This document shows positions 34,306 through 43,648 of a DNA stretch of 64,000 nucleotides, one piece after another. Origin of the DNA: JBDWFY01 sp965275915 (GTDB lineage: Bacteria; Pseudomonadota; Alphaproteobacteria; Rhizobiales; Stappiaceae); NCBI GenBank assembly GCA_965275915.1, contig CBDHYI010000007.1, positions 1,054,001 to 1,118,000 on the forward strand. Reading direction: 5' to 3'. The position numbers were made by a program, and so were the translations under genes. Under the pieces are notes generated by a model. The model saw only the letters and a list, made by a program, of their open reading frames with translations, did not search any database and was not told the DNA's origin. Every line of letters begins with the position of its first letter. Position 1 is the first letter of the stretch.

Positions 34306-36300
34306 CTATGCCGCCCGGACATCCTGCAGGAATTGCTCGATGTTCCTGCTGATGTTCTCGGTTTGCTCGGCGAGTGTCCGGGCGGCATCCATGACGCCTT
34401 TGGCGGCCATATCGGTCTCGCTCGCAGCTTGAGAGACATGCGCGATGTTTGAACTCACCTCGCCCGTACCGCGTGCGGCCTGATCGACATTGCCGGCAAT
34501 TTCCTCAGTCGCGGAGGTTTGCTGGTCAACCGATGCCGCGATCGCGGTAGAAACAGCATTCATTTCTTCGATGATCTCGCCGATGCCCTGGATACCGGCG
34601 ACCGCACTCCGCGTTTCATCCTGGATGGCGGAAATCTTTTGTCCGATTTCTTCCGTGGCCTTTCCGGTCTGGCTCGACAGTTCCTTGACCTCGGATGCGA
34701 CAACCGCAAAACCCTTGCCGGCCTCTCCGGCCCGGGCCGCCTCTATGGTTGCATTCAGTGCAAGCAGATTGGTCTGCTCCGCAATCATCGAAATCAGTTC
34801 GATCACTTCACCGATATCCTCAGCAACGGAAGCGAGACCCTCGATCTGGCTGTTCGTTTTGCCCGCTTCGTCCGACGCTTTTCCGGCAATGCTGGAAGAA
34901 TGCGCCACACGCGTGCTGACTTCTCTCAGCGATACGGATAATTCTTCGGTTGCACTGGCAACGGTCTGAACGTTGGTGGTCGCTTCCTCCGACGCCGCTG
35001 CGACATTTGCCGCCTGTGCGCTGGTCCCCTGCGCGGTCTGCGTCATCATGTTAGCGGTTGTCTGCAGCTCGGCAACCGCGCTGGAAACGTTGTTCAGAGA
35101 CGTCGAAACACTGCTGGAGAACTGCTCCAGAACAAGATTGACCTGATCTGCCTGTTCCTCCTTGCGTTTCCGCTCGGCTTCTTGTTCGCTTTCAAGTCTC
35201 TGGCGTGCCAGGACACCATCCCTGAAGCCGGCAATCGATTTTGCCACTGCACCGATTTCGTCCCGGCGCTGCGTTTCGGCAAACTCAGCATCCGTATTGC
35301 CTTCGGCAAGTTCAGTTGCATCTCGCACCAGACGTTGAATCGGACGAGTAATGCCGAGCGAAATGACAACAGAGAGAGCGACAGACAACAAAAACGCCAA
35401 CGCAGAAATAATGCCAATCTGAATTTCCGCGTTCGTGGCATTGTCAATTGCCCCCTGCGCCAGAGACTTCTGATCTCTTCCGGCACTGACTTTCATCTCC
35501 GCTGCGGTGGCGCTGATTTCATCACCTACCGTATTCAACACCTCGGACTTGATCTGATTACGCTCGACGATGATATCCCGAACCCTGATGGCGGCGTCTC
35601 CATACCGCGCCACCAGCGGAATCGTTTCTTTCAGAATCGCTTTCCGCTCCGGGTTTTCAATGCTTTTGTCCAGCATGCTGAAGCGGGTTTTGACCTTTTC
35701 CAGTTCAGCGATCGCGCGGTCCATGTCGGCACCTTTGTTCGCCAGAAGAAATTTGAGGACATAGAGCCGCGCCAGCAGAAAGTCCTCCTGTACCTGAGCG
35801 GCCAGGTTTGCGGTCTCGTAATCGCCGTCCCGCGACGCTGTCTCGTTAATTGCCGTCAGGTTCTTTCTGGCAACCGGTCCAATTCTGTCGAGCTGTTCGG
35901 AAACCAGAACATCCCGTTCTGCGTACAGATCGACAACTTTTGTCAGCCCGGCCCTGTATGTTTCCATTCCGGAGCTTATTTTCTCAAGGAAGGCAACACG
36001 TGCCGGGTTGTGGATCTCCGCCTTGGCCAACTCTATATCTTCGTCCATCTGCCTGACAAAGTTACGAGCCTCTTCAAGATCGCCCGGCGACCGTGACCGA
36101 ATATATTGATTTGTGTTGACCAGCACTTTGGCCATGTCGGCATTCATTTCCGATGCCAACAAAGCATCTCCGCTCATATCCTCGACCTGAGCGATATTCT
36201 CCCTCAGCAGATAGAGATTGAAAAATGACCATCCGCCCACGGCGGCCACAATAAATGCGACAGCAAGAAATCCGACTCTGACTTTCTGACCGATTGTCAT
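34306..36300 (-). CDS. Methyl-accepting chemotaxis protein with HBM-like sensor
   Basis: 664 aa. First membrane helix at about 8-28, a long all-helical periplasmic region (about 30-285, bimodular by length as in HBM sensors such as McpS, which bind TCA-cycle acids), second helix about 292-315, then HAMP (about 316-370, LGITRPIQRLVRDATELAEG). The signalling domain has the conserved hairpin tip IAEQTNLLALNATIEAARAG. The C-terminus lacks an NWETF-type CheR pentapeptide. It should steer chemotaxis to small organic acids or related ligands, which is inferred from the sensor class only. It converges with the ATPase-like gene. Confidence 0.9.
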   Translation of the reverse strand: MTIGQKVRVGFLAVAFIVAAVGGWSFFNLYLLRENIAQVEDMSGDALLASEMNADMAKVLVNTNQYIRSRSPGDLEEARNFVRQMDEDIELAKAEIHNPARVAFLEKISSGMETYRAGLTKVVDLYAERDVLVSEQLDRIGPVARKNLTAINETASRDGDYETANLAAQVQEDFLLARLYVLKFLLANKGADMDRAIAELEKVKTRFSMLDKSIENPERKAILKETIPLVARYGDAAIRVRDIIVERNQIKSEVLNTVGDEISATAAEMKVSAGRDQKSLAQGAIDNATNAEIQIGIISALAFLLSVALSVVISLGITRPIQRLVRDATELAEGNTDAEFAETQRRDEIGAVAKSIAGFRDGVLARQRLESEQEAERKRKEEQADQVNLVLEQFSSSVSTSLNNVSSAVAELQTTANMMTQTAQGTSAQAANVAAASEEATTNVQTVASATEELSVSLREVSTRVAHSSSIAGKASDEAGKTNSQIEGLASVAEDIGEVIELISMIAEQTNLLALNATIEAARAGEAGKGFAVVASEVKELSSQTGKATEEIGQKISAIQDETRSAVAGIQGIGEIIEEMNAVSTAIAASVDQQTSATEEIAGNVDQAARGTGEVSSNIAHVSQAASETDMAAKGVMDAARTLAEQTENISRNIEQFLQDVRAA

Positions 36301-36718
36301 ACCGCCCCCTAGAAAATCATTTGCAGAATAATTTCAGACCCCCTCCTCCAAAATCATCGCGAAAACAATTTCGGAATGAGGTAAAAATTCAGTAAATATT
36401 ACAATAATTTACCACATAGCCCTTGGGCACAGTCACCAATGATAAAATTGATCCGATTTCTACTTTTGAGAGAATTTTGTGGAAAGTACCCGCGAAAAAC
36501 GTCGACAAATGAATCATACATTCCACTCGGCTTCCGTAACGGCTTCAAAGACCTTGCAAGTTATTCAGCTCACAAACGAGCCTTGTTGCCTGGAGTTATC
36601 ACGGTTTAACAGATAGCCGGTCGCGTTCGATGCAAAAGACGAAAATTTCTCCAAAAGGAAATGATCTGGCCGGTACGGCCTGCGCGATAATATAATTTAT
36701 TCATCTACCGGCATATGC
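36301..36718. other. AT-rich intergenic region upstream of the chemoreceptor
   Basis: 418 bp, clearly AT-richer than its surroundings, with no gene I can support. It holds the chemoreceptor promoter (minus strand). Two similar 25-bp stretches begin AAAATCAT at about 36313 and 36349 (about 18 of 25 matches) and could be regulator sites. Confidence 0.45.
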
Positions 36719-36720
36719 TA

Positions 36721-37019
36721 GAGCGTGTCTTGCTTATGTTGGATCATTTGATGGCGGAAAATCGGTTCATTCGGCAAGGCGCGTCCCGTCGCGCAATGCG
36801 GCGCATCGGGCAAGGTACGCAACGCTGTCCGATGGGCCGATTTTCCCCACCCGAGAAAGGACGAGCGTATCGATAAATAGTGCCAAAGGGGCCGGGCCAT
36901 TTTGCCCGCCGGCGTCGTTGGTCTGTGCTTATGGTGGAGAAACACCACGGCACACAGACCGCCTAGCCGGCGACCAAAATGGCTCCGGTCAAATGATTCA
37001 GCATAAACAAGACACGCTC
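36721..37019. mobile_element. MITE family B, copy 1 (TA target duplication)
   Basis: A 299-bp element flanked by TA (36719-36720, 37020-37021). Its ends begin GAGCGTGTCTTG and end with the complement; the terminal repeats match over about 33 bp with 3 differences. No transposase is encoded. A second, 3'-truncated copy lies at 50470-50686 in the opposite orientation and shares about 210 bp. Short frames inside are conserved between copies only because the DNA is. Confidence 0.82.
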
Positions 37020-37038
37020 TAGAGCGTGTTGTGTTTAT
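37020..37038. repeat. Orphan family-B-like terminus
   Basis: TAGAGCGTGTTGTGTTTAT directly follows the right end of MITE B copy 1 and resembles its terminal repeat (TAGAGCGTGTCTTGTTTAT), giving a head-to-head CACGCTCTAGAGCGTG junction. It may be the remnant of an older insertion into which the present copy jumped. Confidence 0.5.
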
Positions 37039-37162
37039 TCAAAGGAATGCAGTTTCGGAAAACCGTCGAAAGCGCATGGCCGATTGGGCCATATGTGAGA
37101 CGGGACAAACTCCCGGGGTTGTGCATCCGCCCTCATAAAGACCGAAGACGATGGAGGAAACC

Positions 37163-38989
37163 ATGACCGGCAAGGGCAAAACGCCGCTGCGCTCGCGCAA
37201 CTGGTTCGACAATCCCGACAATCCAGGCATGACAGCACTTTATGTCGAGCGTTATCTGAATTTCGGATTGACGCGGGAAGAGCTGCAATCCGGGAAACCG
37301 ATCATCGGTATCGCCCAGACAGGTTCCGATCTTTCCCCATGCAACCGACATCATATTGAACTCGCCAAACGGGTGCGTGAAGGCATTGTTTCGAGCGGTG
37401 GCATCTGCTTCGAATTCCCGGTTCATCCCATTCAGGAGACCGGCAAACGCCCGACCGCCACACTCGACCGCAATCTCGCCTATCTGGGGCTTGTCGAACT
37501 TTTGCACGGATATCCGATCGACGGCGTTGTCCTTACGATCGGGTGCGACAAGACCACCCCCGCCTGTCTGATGGCGGCTGCAACCGTCAATATTCCCGCC
37601 ATAGCCCTCAGTGTCGGGCCGATGTTGAACGGCTGGCACCATGGAGAACGCACAGGTTCCGGCACGATTGTCTGGAAAGCCCGAGAGATGCTCGCAACTG
37701 GCGAGATCGACTATGAGGGCTTTATGGAAATTGTTGCCAGCTCCACTCCATCGGTCGGCTATTGCAATACGATGGGCACCGCAACGACTATGAATTCGCT
37801 GGCCGAAGCCCTTGGTATGCAGCTTCCGGGGTCCGCCGCCATACCGGCCCCTTACCGGGAGCGGGGGCAGATTTCCTACCAGACCGGCAAACGCATCGTC
37901 GACATGGTTTGGCAGGATCAGAAGCCCTCCGATATCATGACTCGCAAAGCGTTCGAAAATGCCATTGTGATCAATTCGGCGATCGGCGGTTCAACCAATG
38001 CACCGATCCATCTCAATGCAATCGCCCGTCACCTCGGCGTGCCGCTGGACAATGACGACTGGCAGAAGCTGGGCCACGAAATTCCGCTTCTGGTCAATCT
38101 GCAGCCGGCGGGAGACTATCTCGGTGAGGATTATCATCGTGCCGGAGGCGTTCCGGCGGTTGTTGCCGAATTGATGAAAGAGAACCTGTTGCCCCATCCG
38201 GACGCGATAACCGCGAACGGTAAGTCACTTGGCGAGAACTGTGCCGGTGCCGTCAACGAGAACAGCGAAGTTATCAGGTCCGTCACGAACCCGATGAAGC
38301 GGCAGGCAGGTTTCATCAACCTGAAGGGCAATCTGTTTGAGTCCGCGATCATGAAGACCAGTGTGATCAGCGACGAGTTTCAGCAGCGCTATCTGTCGAA
38401 TCCCGATGATCCGAATGCCTTCGAGGGCCGGGCCATCGTTTTTGACGGTCCGGAGGATTATCACGACCGGATCGACGATCCCGCTCTGAATATCGATGAA
38501 TACTGCATCCTGTTCATACGCGGCGCCGGCCCGATCGGCTATCCGGGCGGTGCCGAAGTGGTCAATATGCAGCCGCCGGCAGCGCTGATCAAACGAGGCA
38601 TCACCGAACTGCCCTGCATCGGCGACGGCAGGCAATCGGGGACATCCGGTTCACCATCAATCCTGAATGCGTCCCCCGAGGCGGCCGCCATGGGCGGTCT
38701 GGCGTTGCTTCAGACCGGCGATAAGGTGCGGATCGACCTGAAAAAAGGCACGGCCGATATTCTCATTTCAGAAGAAGAGCTTAACCGGCGACGGGATGAT
38801 CTTTCTGCGAAGGGCGGCTATTCCTATCCGGCCAGTCAGACACCCTGGCAGGAAATTCAGCGCTCCATCGTCGGGCAGTTCGACCAGGGCATGGTGTTGA
38901 AACCGGCCGTGCAGTTCCAGAAGGTCGCGCAAACACCGTCCGCACCGGAACTGCACATTCCCCCCGGCATTCCCCGGGACAATCACTAG
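37163..38989 (+). CDS. IlvD/Edd family dehydratase, probable sugar-acid (arabinonate/xylonate type) dehydratase
   Basis: 608 aa from the ATG at 37163, which has GGAGG 6 bp upstream; the ATG at 37151 is poorer. Cluster ligands are Cys60 (SDLSPCNRHH), Cys128 (IGCDKTTPAC) and Cys201 (GYCNTMGTA), with catalytic Lys130, close to the positions I recall for the [2Fe-2S] L-arabinonate dehydratase of rhizobia. The length (about 580-610 aa) and the C-terminal QSGTSGSPSILN block support the sugar-acid branch over IlvD proper. It would dehydrate an aldonate to a 2-keto-3-deoxy acid. It is transcribed alone, downstream of a MITE. Confidence 0.87.
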   Translation: MTGKGKTPLRSRNWFDNPDNPGMTALYVERYLNFGLTREELQSGKPIIGIAQTGSDLSPCNRHHIELAKRVREGIVSSGGICFEFPVHPIQETGKRPTATLDRNLAYLGLVELLHGYPIDGVVLTIGCDKTTPACLMAAATVNIPAIALSVGPMLNGWHHGERTGSGTIVWKAREMLATGEIDYEGFMEIVASSTPSVGYCNTMGTATTMNSLAEALGMQLPGSAAIPAPYRERGQISYQTGKRIVDMVWQDQKPSDIMTRKAFENAIVINSAIGGSTNAPIHLNAIARHLGVPLDNDDWQKLGHEIPLLVNLQPAGDYLGEDYHRAGGVPAVVAELMKENLLPHPDAITANGKSLGENCAGAVNENSEVIRSVTNPMKRQAGFINLKGNLFESAIMKTSVISDEFQQRYLSNPDDPNAFEGRAIVFDGPEDYHDRIDDPALNIDEYCILFIRGAGPIGYPGGAEVVNMQPPAALIKRGITELPCIGDGRQSGTSGSPSILNASPEAAAMGGLALLQTGDKVRIDLKKGTADILISEEELNRRRDDLSAKGGYSYPASQTPWQEIQRSIVGQFDQGMVLKPAVQFQKVAQTPSAPELHIPPGIPRDNH

Positions 38990-39008
38990 GGTCGCATCAC
39001 ACACAACA

Positions 39009-39037
39009 CCGCCGCATCATTGATACAGGTGCGGCGG
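39009..39037 (+). terminator. Hairpin downstream of the dehydratase
   Basis: CCGCCGCA (39009-39016) pairs with TGCGGCGG (39030-39037) across a 13-nt loop. It begins 20 bp after the dehydratase stop. The T-run after it is weak, so it may terminate with a helper factor. Confidence 0.5.
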
Positions 39038-39155
39038 GTTAACTTCGCTGCGGTCCAAACAAAACGCTGCCGCAGATTGCCCGCTTTCTGCCACTATTTA
39101 TAGTAACTGACTTCGTAATTATCGCCTTTTTTCATGTCGTCATGATCTCACATAT

Positions 39156-39962
39156 ATGAGTGTGTGTCCGACAAAATGGACTGAGATAACTGCTGTTCAC
39201 AGGTGGACGGTGCCACCGCCTGTCACCGTGAAGTCCGTCAGTCACTGGTTTCATCAACCATATCCTGCGGCTTTGCTATCATCGCTGGGGATCCATATTC
39301 TGTTGGCACTGGCCGTGACTTACGGCCTCAAGGTCACGCCATTCAAGATGGCGGAAGAAACCCGCATTGCGGTAACGCTTGTGACACCCTTCGGGTCGCG
39401 ACGAACGGCTCCGCCCCAAAAAACAACACAGGAAGGACCAACCCGGCCGGACGATCAACCTGCTTCCTCACCCACACAGCATGACGGGAAATATACGGAT
39501 CGACTGACACCGGCCCCCAAAACAAGCTCGGTTCTTGCCCGGGTGCCGCCCGGGGGTTCAAGCGTGGACGGCCGACAGACCATGATCCGCGCCACCAGAC
39601 TTTATTCGCACGAAATCTGGAGCAACCCGAAAAACCGGGAGGCAAAACACCTGTTGGGCCGACTGGCTCTTCCCGAGCGCATGGAGCAGATTTGTAACAA
39701 TGAGGCCATGGAACAGGTTCACGCCTGGAAAGAGACGCTCTCTCCGGATTGGATGATCGCCTACGCCTTGTCGGAACCGGAGGTAAGGGGAAGCGTTATT
39801 CTGGCAGAAGGGGCCGTTTTCAGAAGCAGGGGACGCTGGTTTCACCTGAAGTACGAGTGCACTCTGTCAGATGATTTCAGCTCCGTGACGGACATGGCCT
39901 TTCTGGTCGGGCGGCCCGTTCCGAAACGCGACTGGAAGCGGCTCAATTTCCCCACCCGCTAG
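39156..39962 (+). CDS. DUF930 domain protein
   Basis: 268 aa from the ATG at 39156, but GTGs at 39210 and 39228 are possible starts. A single membrane helix lies at about 40-58 (ALLSSLGIHILLALAVTYGL). A Pro/Thr/Gln-rich spacer (about 75-130) follows, like the TonB-type N-terminal layout, then the DUF930 domain (about 150-265: LLGRLALPERMEQICN, FRSRGRWFHLKYEC). DUF930 is found mainly in Rhizobiales and its function is unknown. It is transcribed toward the AEC carrier gene and is not part of a clear operon. Confidence 0.82.
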   Translation: MSVCPTKWTEITAVHRWTVPPPVTVKSVSHWFHQPYPAALLSSLGIHILLALAVTYGLKVTPFKMAEETRIAVTLVTPFGSRRTAPPQKTTQEGPTRPDDQPASSPTQHDGKYTDRLTPAPKTSSVLARVPPGGSSVDGRQTMIRATRLYSHEIWSNPKNREAKHLLGRLALPERMEQICNNEAMEQVHAWKETLSPDWMIAYALSEPEVRGSVILAEGAVFRSRGRWFHLKYECTLSDDFSSVTDMAFLVGRPVPKRDWKRLNFPTR

Positions 39963-40030
39963 GGTGTGCACTCATAAACTGGCTTGAAATGGCGGTTCAA
40001 ACGGCAGAAAGCTGGAAGGAAGGGTGTACT

Positions 40031-40918
40031 CTAAATCCAGAATGTCAGAACCAGCGGCAGGACAAGGATCGTCGCCAGGGTCGAGATCAGAATCATTCCG
40101 GCAACGTCGGCGGCGTACTCCTCCTGATACATTTCCACCCACAGATAAGTGGCGACCGATACGGGTGCCAGGCATTGAAGGATAAAAACACCGCGCTCGG
40201 TCCCGGTCAGACCGAACAAAGTCACCAGAGCATAGGCCACACCTGCAGCCATAATCAGGTGGAAACCGGCAAGATAAGTGCCGCGCCAGATCGAACCGAC
40301 CGTCAGAGTCGCAATCGTGTATCCGAGGGTCAGGAGCATAAGAGGGATTGACAATCCGCCCAGGATCGTCGCGGCCTGCTCGATCGGATCCGGCAGATGT
40401 GTATCTGTTCCCATCAAAATGAGCGACAGGATCACCGCATAGATGACCGGACTGCGGATAAGGCTGCTGAAACTTACCTTGCCGATAGGCAGCCACATAC
40501 CAATTGTGAAAATTGCACATATGACAACCACGGTGAAAGCCAACGCATAAGCCAGTCCCTCGTTTCCAAAAGCCAGCAAACAGACCGGCAGCCCGACGTT
40601 GCCGACATTGTTCATCATCATTGGCGACAGAAAGGCCCGTGCAGGAAGACCCGCAATACGCAGGAACGCATAGCCGATAACCCCAAACAAAGCGATTGCG
40701 ATCACAGCCATGCCCATGACCCGAATGAAAGCGTCAAATGCAATATGCTGCTGCGAGAGATGCGAGATGACCAGGGTCGGATAGCCGACATTGGACACCA
40801 CCGCGCCGACAACCTTGGTATCAAACACAACTTTGGTTTTGGCGAGAATGAAACCGACCAGGGTGCAGATCAACACCGGCGCAATGACATTGAGTACATG
40901 CGTTATGAGTTGTTCCAC
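40031..40918 (-). CDS. AEC family transporter (auxin efflux carrier fold)
   Basis: 295 aa with about ten membrane helices in two inverted halves. The N-terminal GFILAKTKVVFD and the MMMNNVGNVGLPVCLLAFG segment are the N-rich crossover motif of AEC/PIN-type carriers. Bacterial members often move malonate, malate or similar acids. It lies 79 bp downstream of the HTH-citrate synthase gene on the same strand, which suggests a link with organic-acid metabolism. The true substrate is unknown. Confidence 0.87.
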   Translation of the reverse strand: MEQLITHVLNVIAPVLICTLVGFILAKTKVVFDTKVVGAVVSNVGYPTLVISHLSQQHIAFDAFIRVMGMAVIAIALFGVIGYAFLRIAGLPARAFLSPMMMNNVGNVGLPVCLLAFGNEGLAYALAFTVVVICAIFTIGMWLPIGKVSFSSLIRSPVIYAVILSLILMGTDTHLPDPIEQAATILGGLSIPLMLLTLGYTIATLTVGSIWRGTYLAGFHLIMAAGVAYALVTLFGLTGTERGVFILQCLAPVSVATYLWVEMYQEEYAADVAGMILISTLATILVLPLVLTFWI

Positions 40919-40997
40919 GTCGGTCTCCGGTTACTGCTGCGGCCCATGTGATCGGTCTTCTTCTGTATTGAGATAAACACCGCAGGGCAATATCGGA

Positions 40998-42167
40998 TCA
41001 TCTGGGTCTTGGACCTGTGTAAATCGCTCGCGGCCGTATTTGATCCGGCTGCTCATATTGCTCCAGCGCATGGGCAATCCATCCGGTCAGGCGCCCCGAG
41101 CAGAACAGCACCATGGCCGCGCCGTCGGGCAGGGCGGCATAGGTCCGCAGAGCCGCCAACGCAAAATCAATATTGGGATGAAGGCCGTAAAGCGTCAGTG
41201 CTTCACGGCGGATCTCCCTGAGTGTTCCCGCAAAAGCCTGACCGTCCGCATGCTGCTCGATCATCGACAGCAGAACCTCCGCTCTGGGATCGGCTTCCTC
41301 GTAAATCAGATGGCCGAAACCATAAAGCGGTTCACCGCGCATCACCCTTGCTTCCATTTCCGGCCGAACCGAAGCCGCATCGCGCATGGAACCGAACCAG
41401 CCCTCCACCCGGTCGGAGGCAGCACCGTGGCGCGGGCCCAAAAACGCACCGAGCCCGGCAAGCAGAACAGCATGAAGCGGCGCGCGAGTCGAAGCCGCGC
41501 ATCGCACAGTGTAAGCGCTTGTATTGAGTTCATGGTCGGCCGAGAGCACAAGCGCCGCACGGATCATGTCCGTAATGTCAGGGTCGGACACGTTCCAGTG
41601 ATGGGCGAGAAATTCATGAATGGGCCTGTCGGACACCGGTTTGCCCAGCAGAGCGGCAACAACGTAGCGCATAATCGCCGCCCCTTGCCGCACAAGCACA
41701 TCCCGACTAACAGCATAAGCGGCCCGGTCCTGCATTGGCCAAAAGCTGAGGGCGAGCATGGCCTTTTCAATCGGCCGCGCAGGCATTGCCGCCACCTGAG
41801 ATGCGGTCTTTTCAACCCTGTCCCCGAAAGGATCTGTTTTACAGTTCCACAACAGGGTTGCGACAGACTCCAGACTGGCACTTTTTGCAAGATTGATTGC
41901 TGACTGGCCCCGGTAGTAGGGCCCATCATCGGCAATCAGGGTGATCGACGAATGCAGCGGAACACCAGCGCCCTCTCCCTCAGAGTCGCGGCCGGTTTCC
42001 CGCTTGTCGCAGAGATTACGGATGTCTTCCGCCGCATAGAGCTTTGACCGGCCGGGACCCGCTATTGAGCGCACAAAGCCGCGTGACACATACGCATAAA
42101 GGGTCGCCGGTTGCACACCCAATTCAGTTGCGGCTTCCTTTGCCGAAAGATAAATCGGTTTAACCAT
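40998..42167 (-). CDS. Citrate synthase-like protein with N-terminal HTH
   Basis: 389 aa. Residues 1-55 form a MerR/excisionase-type HTH (LSAKEAATELGVQPATLYAY, then RSIAGPGRSKLYAAEDIRNL). Residues about 80-385 are citrate synthase: catalytic His in LGPRHGAAS, second His in GFGHLIYEEADPRA and Asp in NIDFALAAL, with GWIAHALEQ near the end. HLIY replaces the usual HRVY. The protein could be an enzyme that represses its own transcription, or a regulator using the enzyme fold as a sensor. It is divergent from a plain citrate synthase; a palindrome touches its start. Confidence 0.87.
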   Translation of the reverse strand: MVKPIYLSAKEAATELGVQPATLYAYVSRGFVRSIAGPGRSKLYAAEDIRNLCDKRETGRDSEGEGAGVPLHSSITLIADDGPYYRGQSAINLAKSASLESVATLLWNCKTDPFGDRVEKTASQVAAMPARPIEKAMLALSFWPMQDRAAYAVSRDVLVRQGAAIMRYVVAALLGKPVSDRPIHEFLAHHWNVSDPDITDMIRAALVLSADHELNTSAYTVRCAASTRAPLHAVLLAGLGAFLGPRHGAASDRVEGWFGSMRDAASVRPEMEARVMRGEPLYGFGHLIYEEADPRAEVLLSMIEQHADGQAFAGTLREIRREALTLYGLHPNIDFALAALRTYAALPDGAAMVLFCSGRLTGWIAHALEQYEQPDQIRPRAIYTGPRPR

Positions 42168-42190
42168 ATATTGATTGTATCTATCAATAT
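42168..42190. promoter_or_regulatory. Palindromic operator candidate in the citrate synthase divergent promoter
   Basis: ATATTGAT (42168-42175), a 7-nt spacer and ATCAATAT (42183-42190) form a perfect inverted repeat directly next to the start codon of the HTH-citrate synthase gene. A related half-site TATTGACGATATTG follows (42189-42202). Only 84 bp separate the two divergent genes, so a bound protein would affect both. Confidence 0.6.
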
Positions 42191-42251
42191 TGACGATATT
42201 GCAACCTTATGCGCCTATGCCCGCCCCTGTCTATTTCAATCGGAGGATGGC

Positions 42252-43352
42252 ATGAACAAACCTGCGAATGGCCGTCTCGATTTCGGTCTTGAAGGAATCG
42301 TGGCAGCGCAGACGGTTCTCAGCGACGTTCGCGGTGCAGCGGGTGCACTCATTGTGCGTGGCAGACCAATCGAAAATCTGGCAGGCAAAGTGACATATGA
42401 AAAGGCAGTGGCTTTCCTGCTGGGTGCTGTGCTGCCCGAATTGCAGGAAAGCCAGATCCGCGATCGGATTGCCGATGCCCGTTGTGCGGCTGCACAAGTC
42501 CTGCCGTGCATGATGTCCGCCCCTGCCGGTCTGTCTGAAATCGAACTGATCCGATTGGGTCTTGATGCTTTGCCGATAAAAGATGACAGGCCGGCCGCCT
42601 TGCAGATTATCGGCGGAATTCATACTTTGCTGGCGGCGGCCGCGCGGATCAAGGCCGGACTTTCCTTACCTGAGCCTGATCGCCGGCACTCTTGTGCCGA
42701 GGACCTCCTTGCCATGGTGCACGGTCAAGTGCCGGCGCCCGAGGCAGTCGACGCACTGGACCGTTATCTTGTCACCATTCTCGATCACGGCCTGAACGCA
42801 TCCACATTCACCGCACGTGTGATTGCCTCAACCGGATCCGACATGCGGTCAGCCGTTTCAGGTGCCCTGGGTGCACTGAAAGGTCCGCTGCATGGTGGCG
42901 CGCCCGGCCCGGTTCTGGATATGCTTGACGCAATCGGCAGCCCCGAACATGCGGAGGCATGGATAAGCGGCGAGCTGGCGGCCGGACGCCGGCTGATGGG
43001 CTTCGGCCACCGTGTCTACCGTACGCGCGATCCGCGTGCCGACGTCCTGAAAGAAGGACTGAAGAAACTGAAATCGCTCAGCAGCGCGATCGAAAAAGCA
43101 GAGCAGATCGAAACCGCCGCCCTGACCGCACTCGCCCGTCACAAGCCGGATCGTCGGCTTGAGACCAATGTGGAGTTTTATACCGCCGTTCTGTTGAGCG
43201 CACTCGGATTTGACCGGACCCTGTTCACGCCCCTTTTTGCGGCAGGCAGGTCGGCCGGATGGTGTGCTCACATTCTGGAGCAGCAACAGACCGGCCGACT
43301 GATCCGACCGTCATCGGAGTATATCGGAGAAGAACCGAACGGCAGCCCTTAG
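42252..43352 (+). CDS. Citrate synthase/2-methylcitrate synthase-like enzyme
   Basis: 366 aa from the ATG at 42252, which has GGAGG upstream; in-frame codons from 42111 overlap the divergent gene. The first catalytic His is in LKGPLHGGAP, the second in GFGHRVYRTRDPRA. The position of the catalytic Asp reads NVEFYTAVL, that is Glu, as in some paralogue families (from memory). GWCAHILEQQ and RLIRPSSEYIG complete the fold. It would condense acetyl-CoA or propionyl-CoA with oxaloacetate. It is divergent from the HTH version, so they may form a mixed oligomer. Its stop overlaps the convergent Csp-like gene. Confidence 0.88.
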   Translation: MNKPANGRLDFGLEGIVAAQTVLSDVRGAAGALIVRGRPIENLAGKVTYEKAVAFLLGAVLPELQESQIRDRIADARCAAAQVLPCMMSAPAGLSEIELIRLGLDALPIKDDRPAALQIIGGIHTLLAAAARIKAGLSLPEPDRRHSCAEDLLAMVHGQVPAPEAVDALDRYLVTILDHGLNASTFTARVIASTGSDMRSAVSGALGALKGPLHGGAPGPVLDMLDAIGSPEHAEAWISGELAAGRRLMGFGHRVYRTRDPRADVLKEGLKKLKSLSSAIEKAEQIETAALTALARHKPDRRLETNVEFYTAVLLSALGFDRTLFTPLFAAGRSAGWCAHILEQQQTGRLIRPSSEYIGEEPNGSP

Positions 43353-43549
43353 AGAACCTTCAGGTCTTCGGCGACTTTTTCGCCGTTTTTCGCACCGAGT
43401 TCGTAAGCGACAAGCTGGCCTTCATCCAGCTTCGTCAACCCTGCGCGCTCCAAAGTGTAGCGATAAACGAGAACCGGATACCCGTTTTCACAATCAATTG
43501 CGCCAATGCCTTTTTCGGCATCAAACCATCTGACATTTCCACTTTGCAT
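43349..43549 (-). CDS. Diverged cold-shock-domain protein
   Basis: 66 aa from the ATG at 43549; the longer frame to 43630 is not needed for the fold. The sequence MQSGNVRWFDAEKGIGAI follows the Csp pattern G-x-V-K/R-W-F, and LTKLDEGQLVAYEL matches the end of the domain. RNP1 (usually KGFGFI) is KGIGAI and RNP2 (usually VFVH) is VLVYRY, so key aromatic and His contacts with single-stranded nucleic acid are lost. It is probably a small OB-fold protein with altered binding. Its TAA overlaps the stop codon of the convergent citrate synthase. Confidence 0.75.
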   Translation of the reverse strand: MQSGNVRWFDAEKGIGAIDCENGYPVLVYRYTLERAGLTKLDEGQLVAYELGAKNGEKVAEDLKVL

Positions 43550-43648
43550 GTCACACCTTAAACATTCAGCGCACCGCATATCGGCGCGTATACCGTAATT
43601 AATCCGCCCTGTAACAATCCGACAGTACACAGGAAATTTGCGAAATTA

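Noticed and set aside
36718..36953. Short frames inside the MITE B copies sharing HHKHRPTTPAGKMARP
   Set aside because: Conservation follows from the repeated DNA itself; no start signal and frames differ in length between copies.
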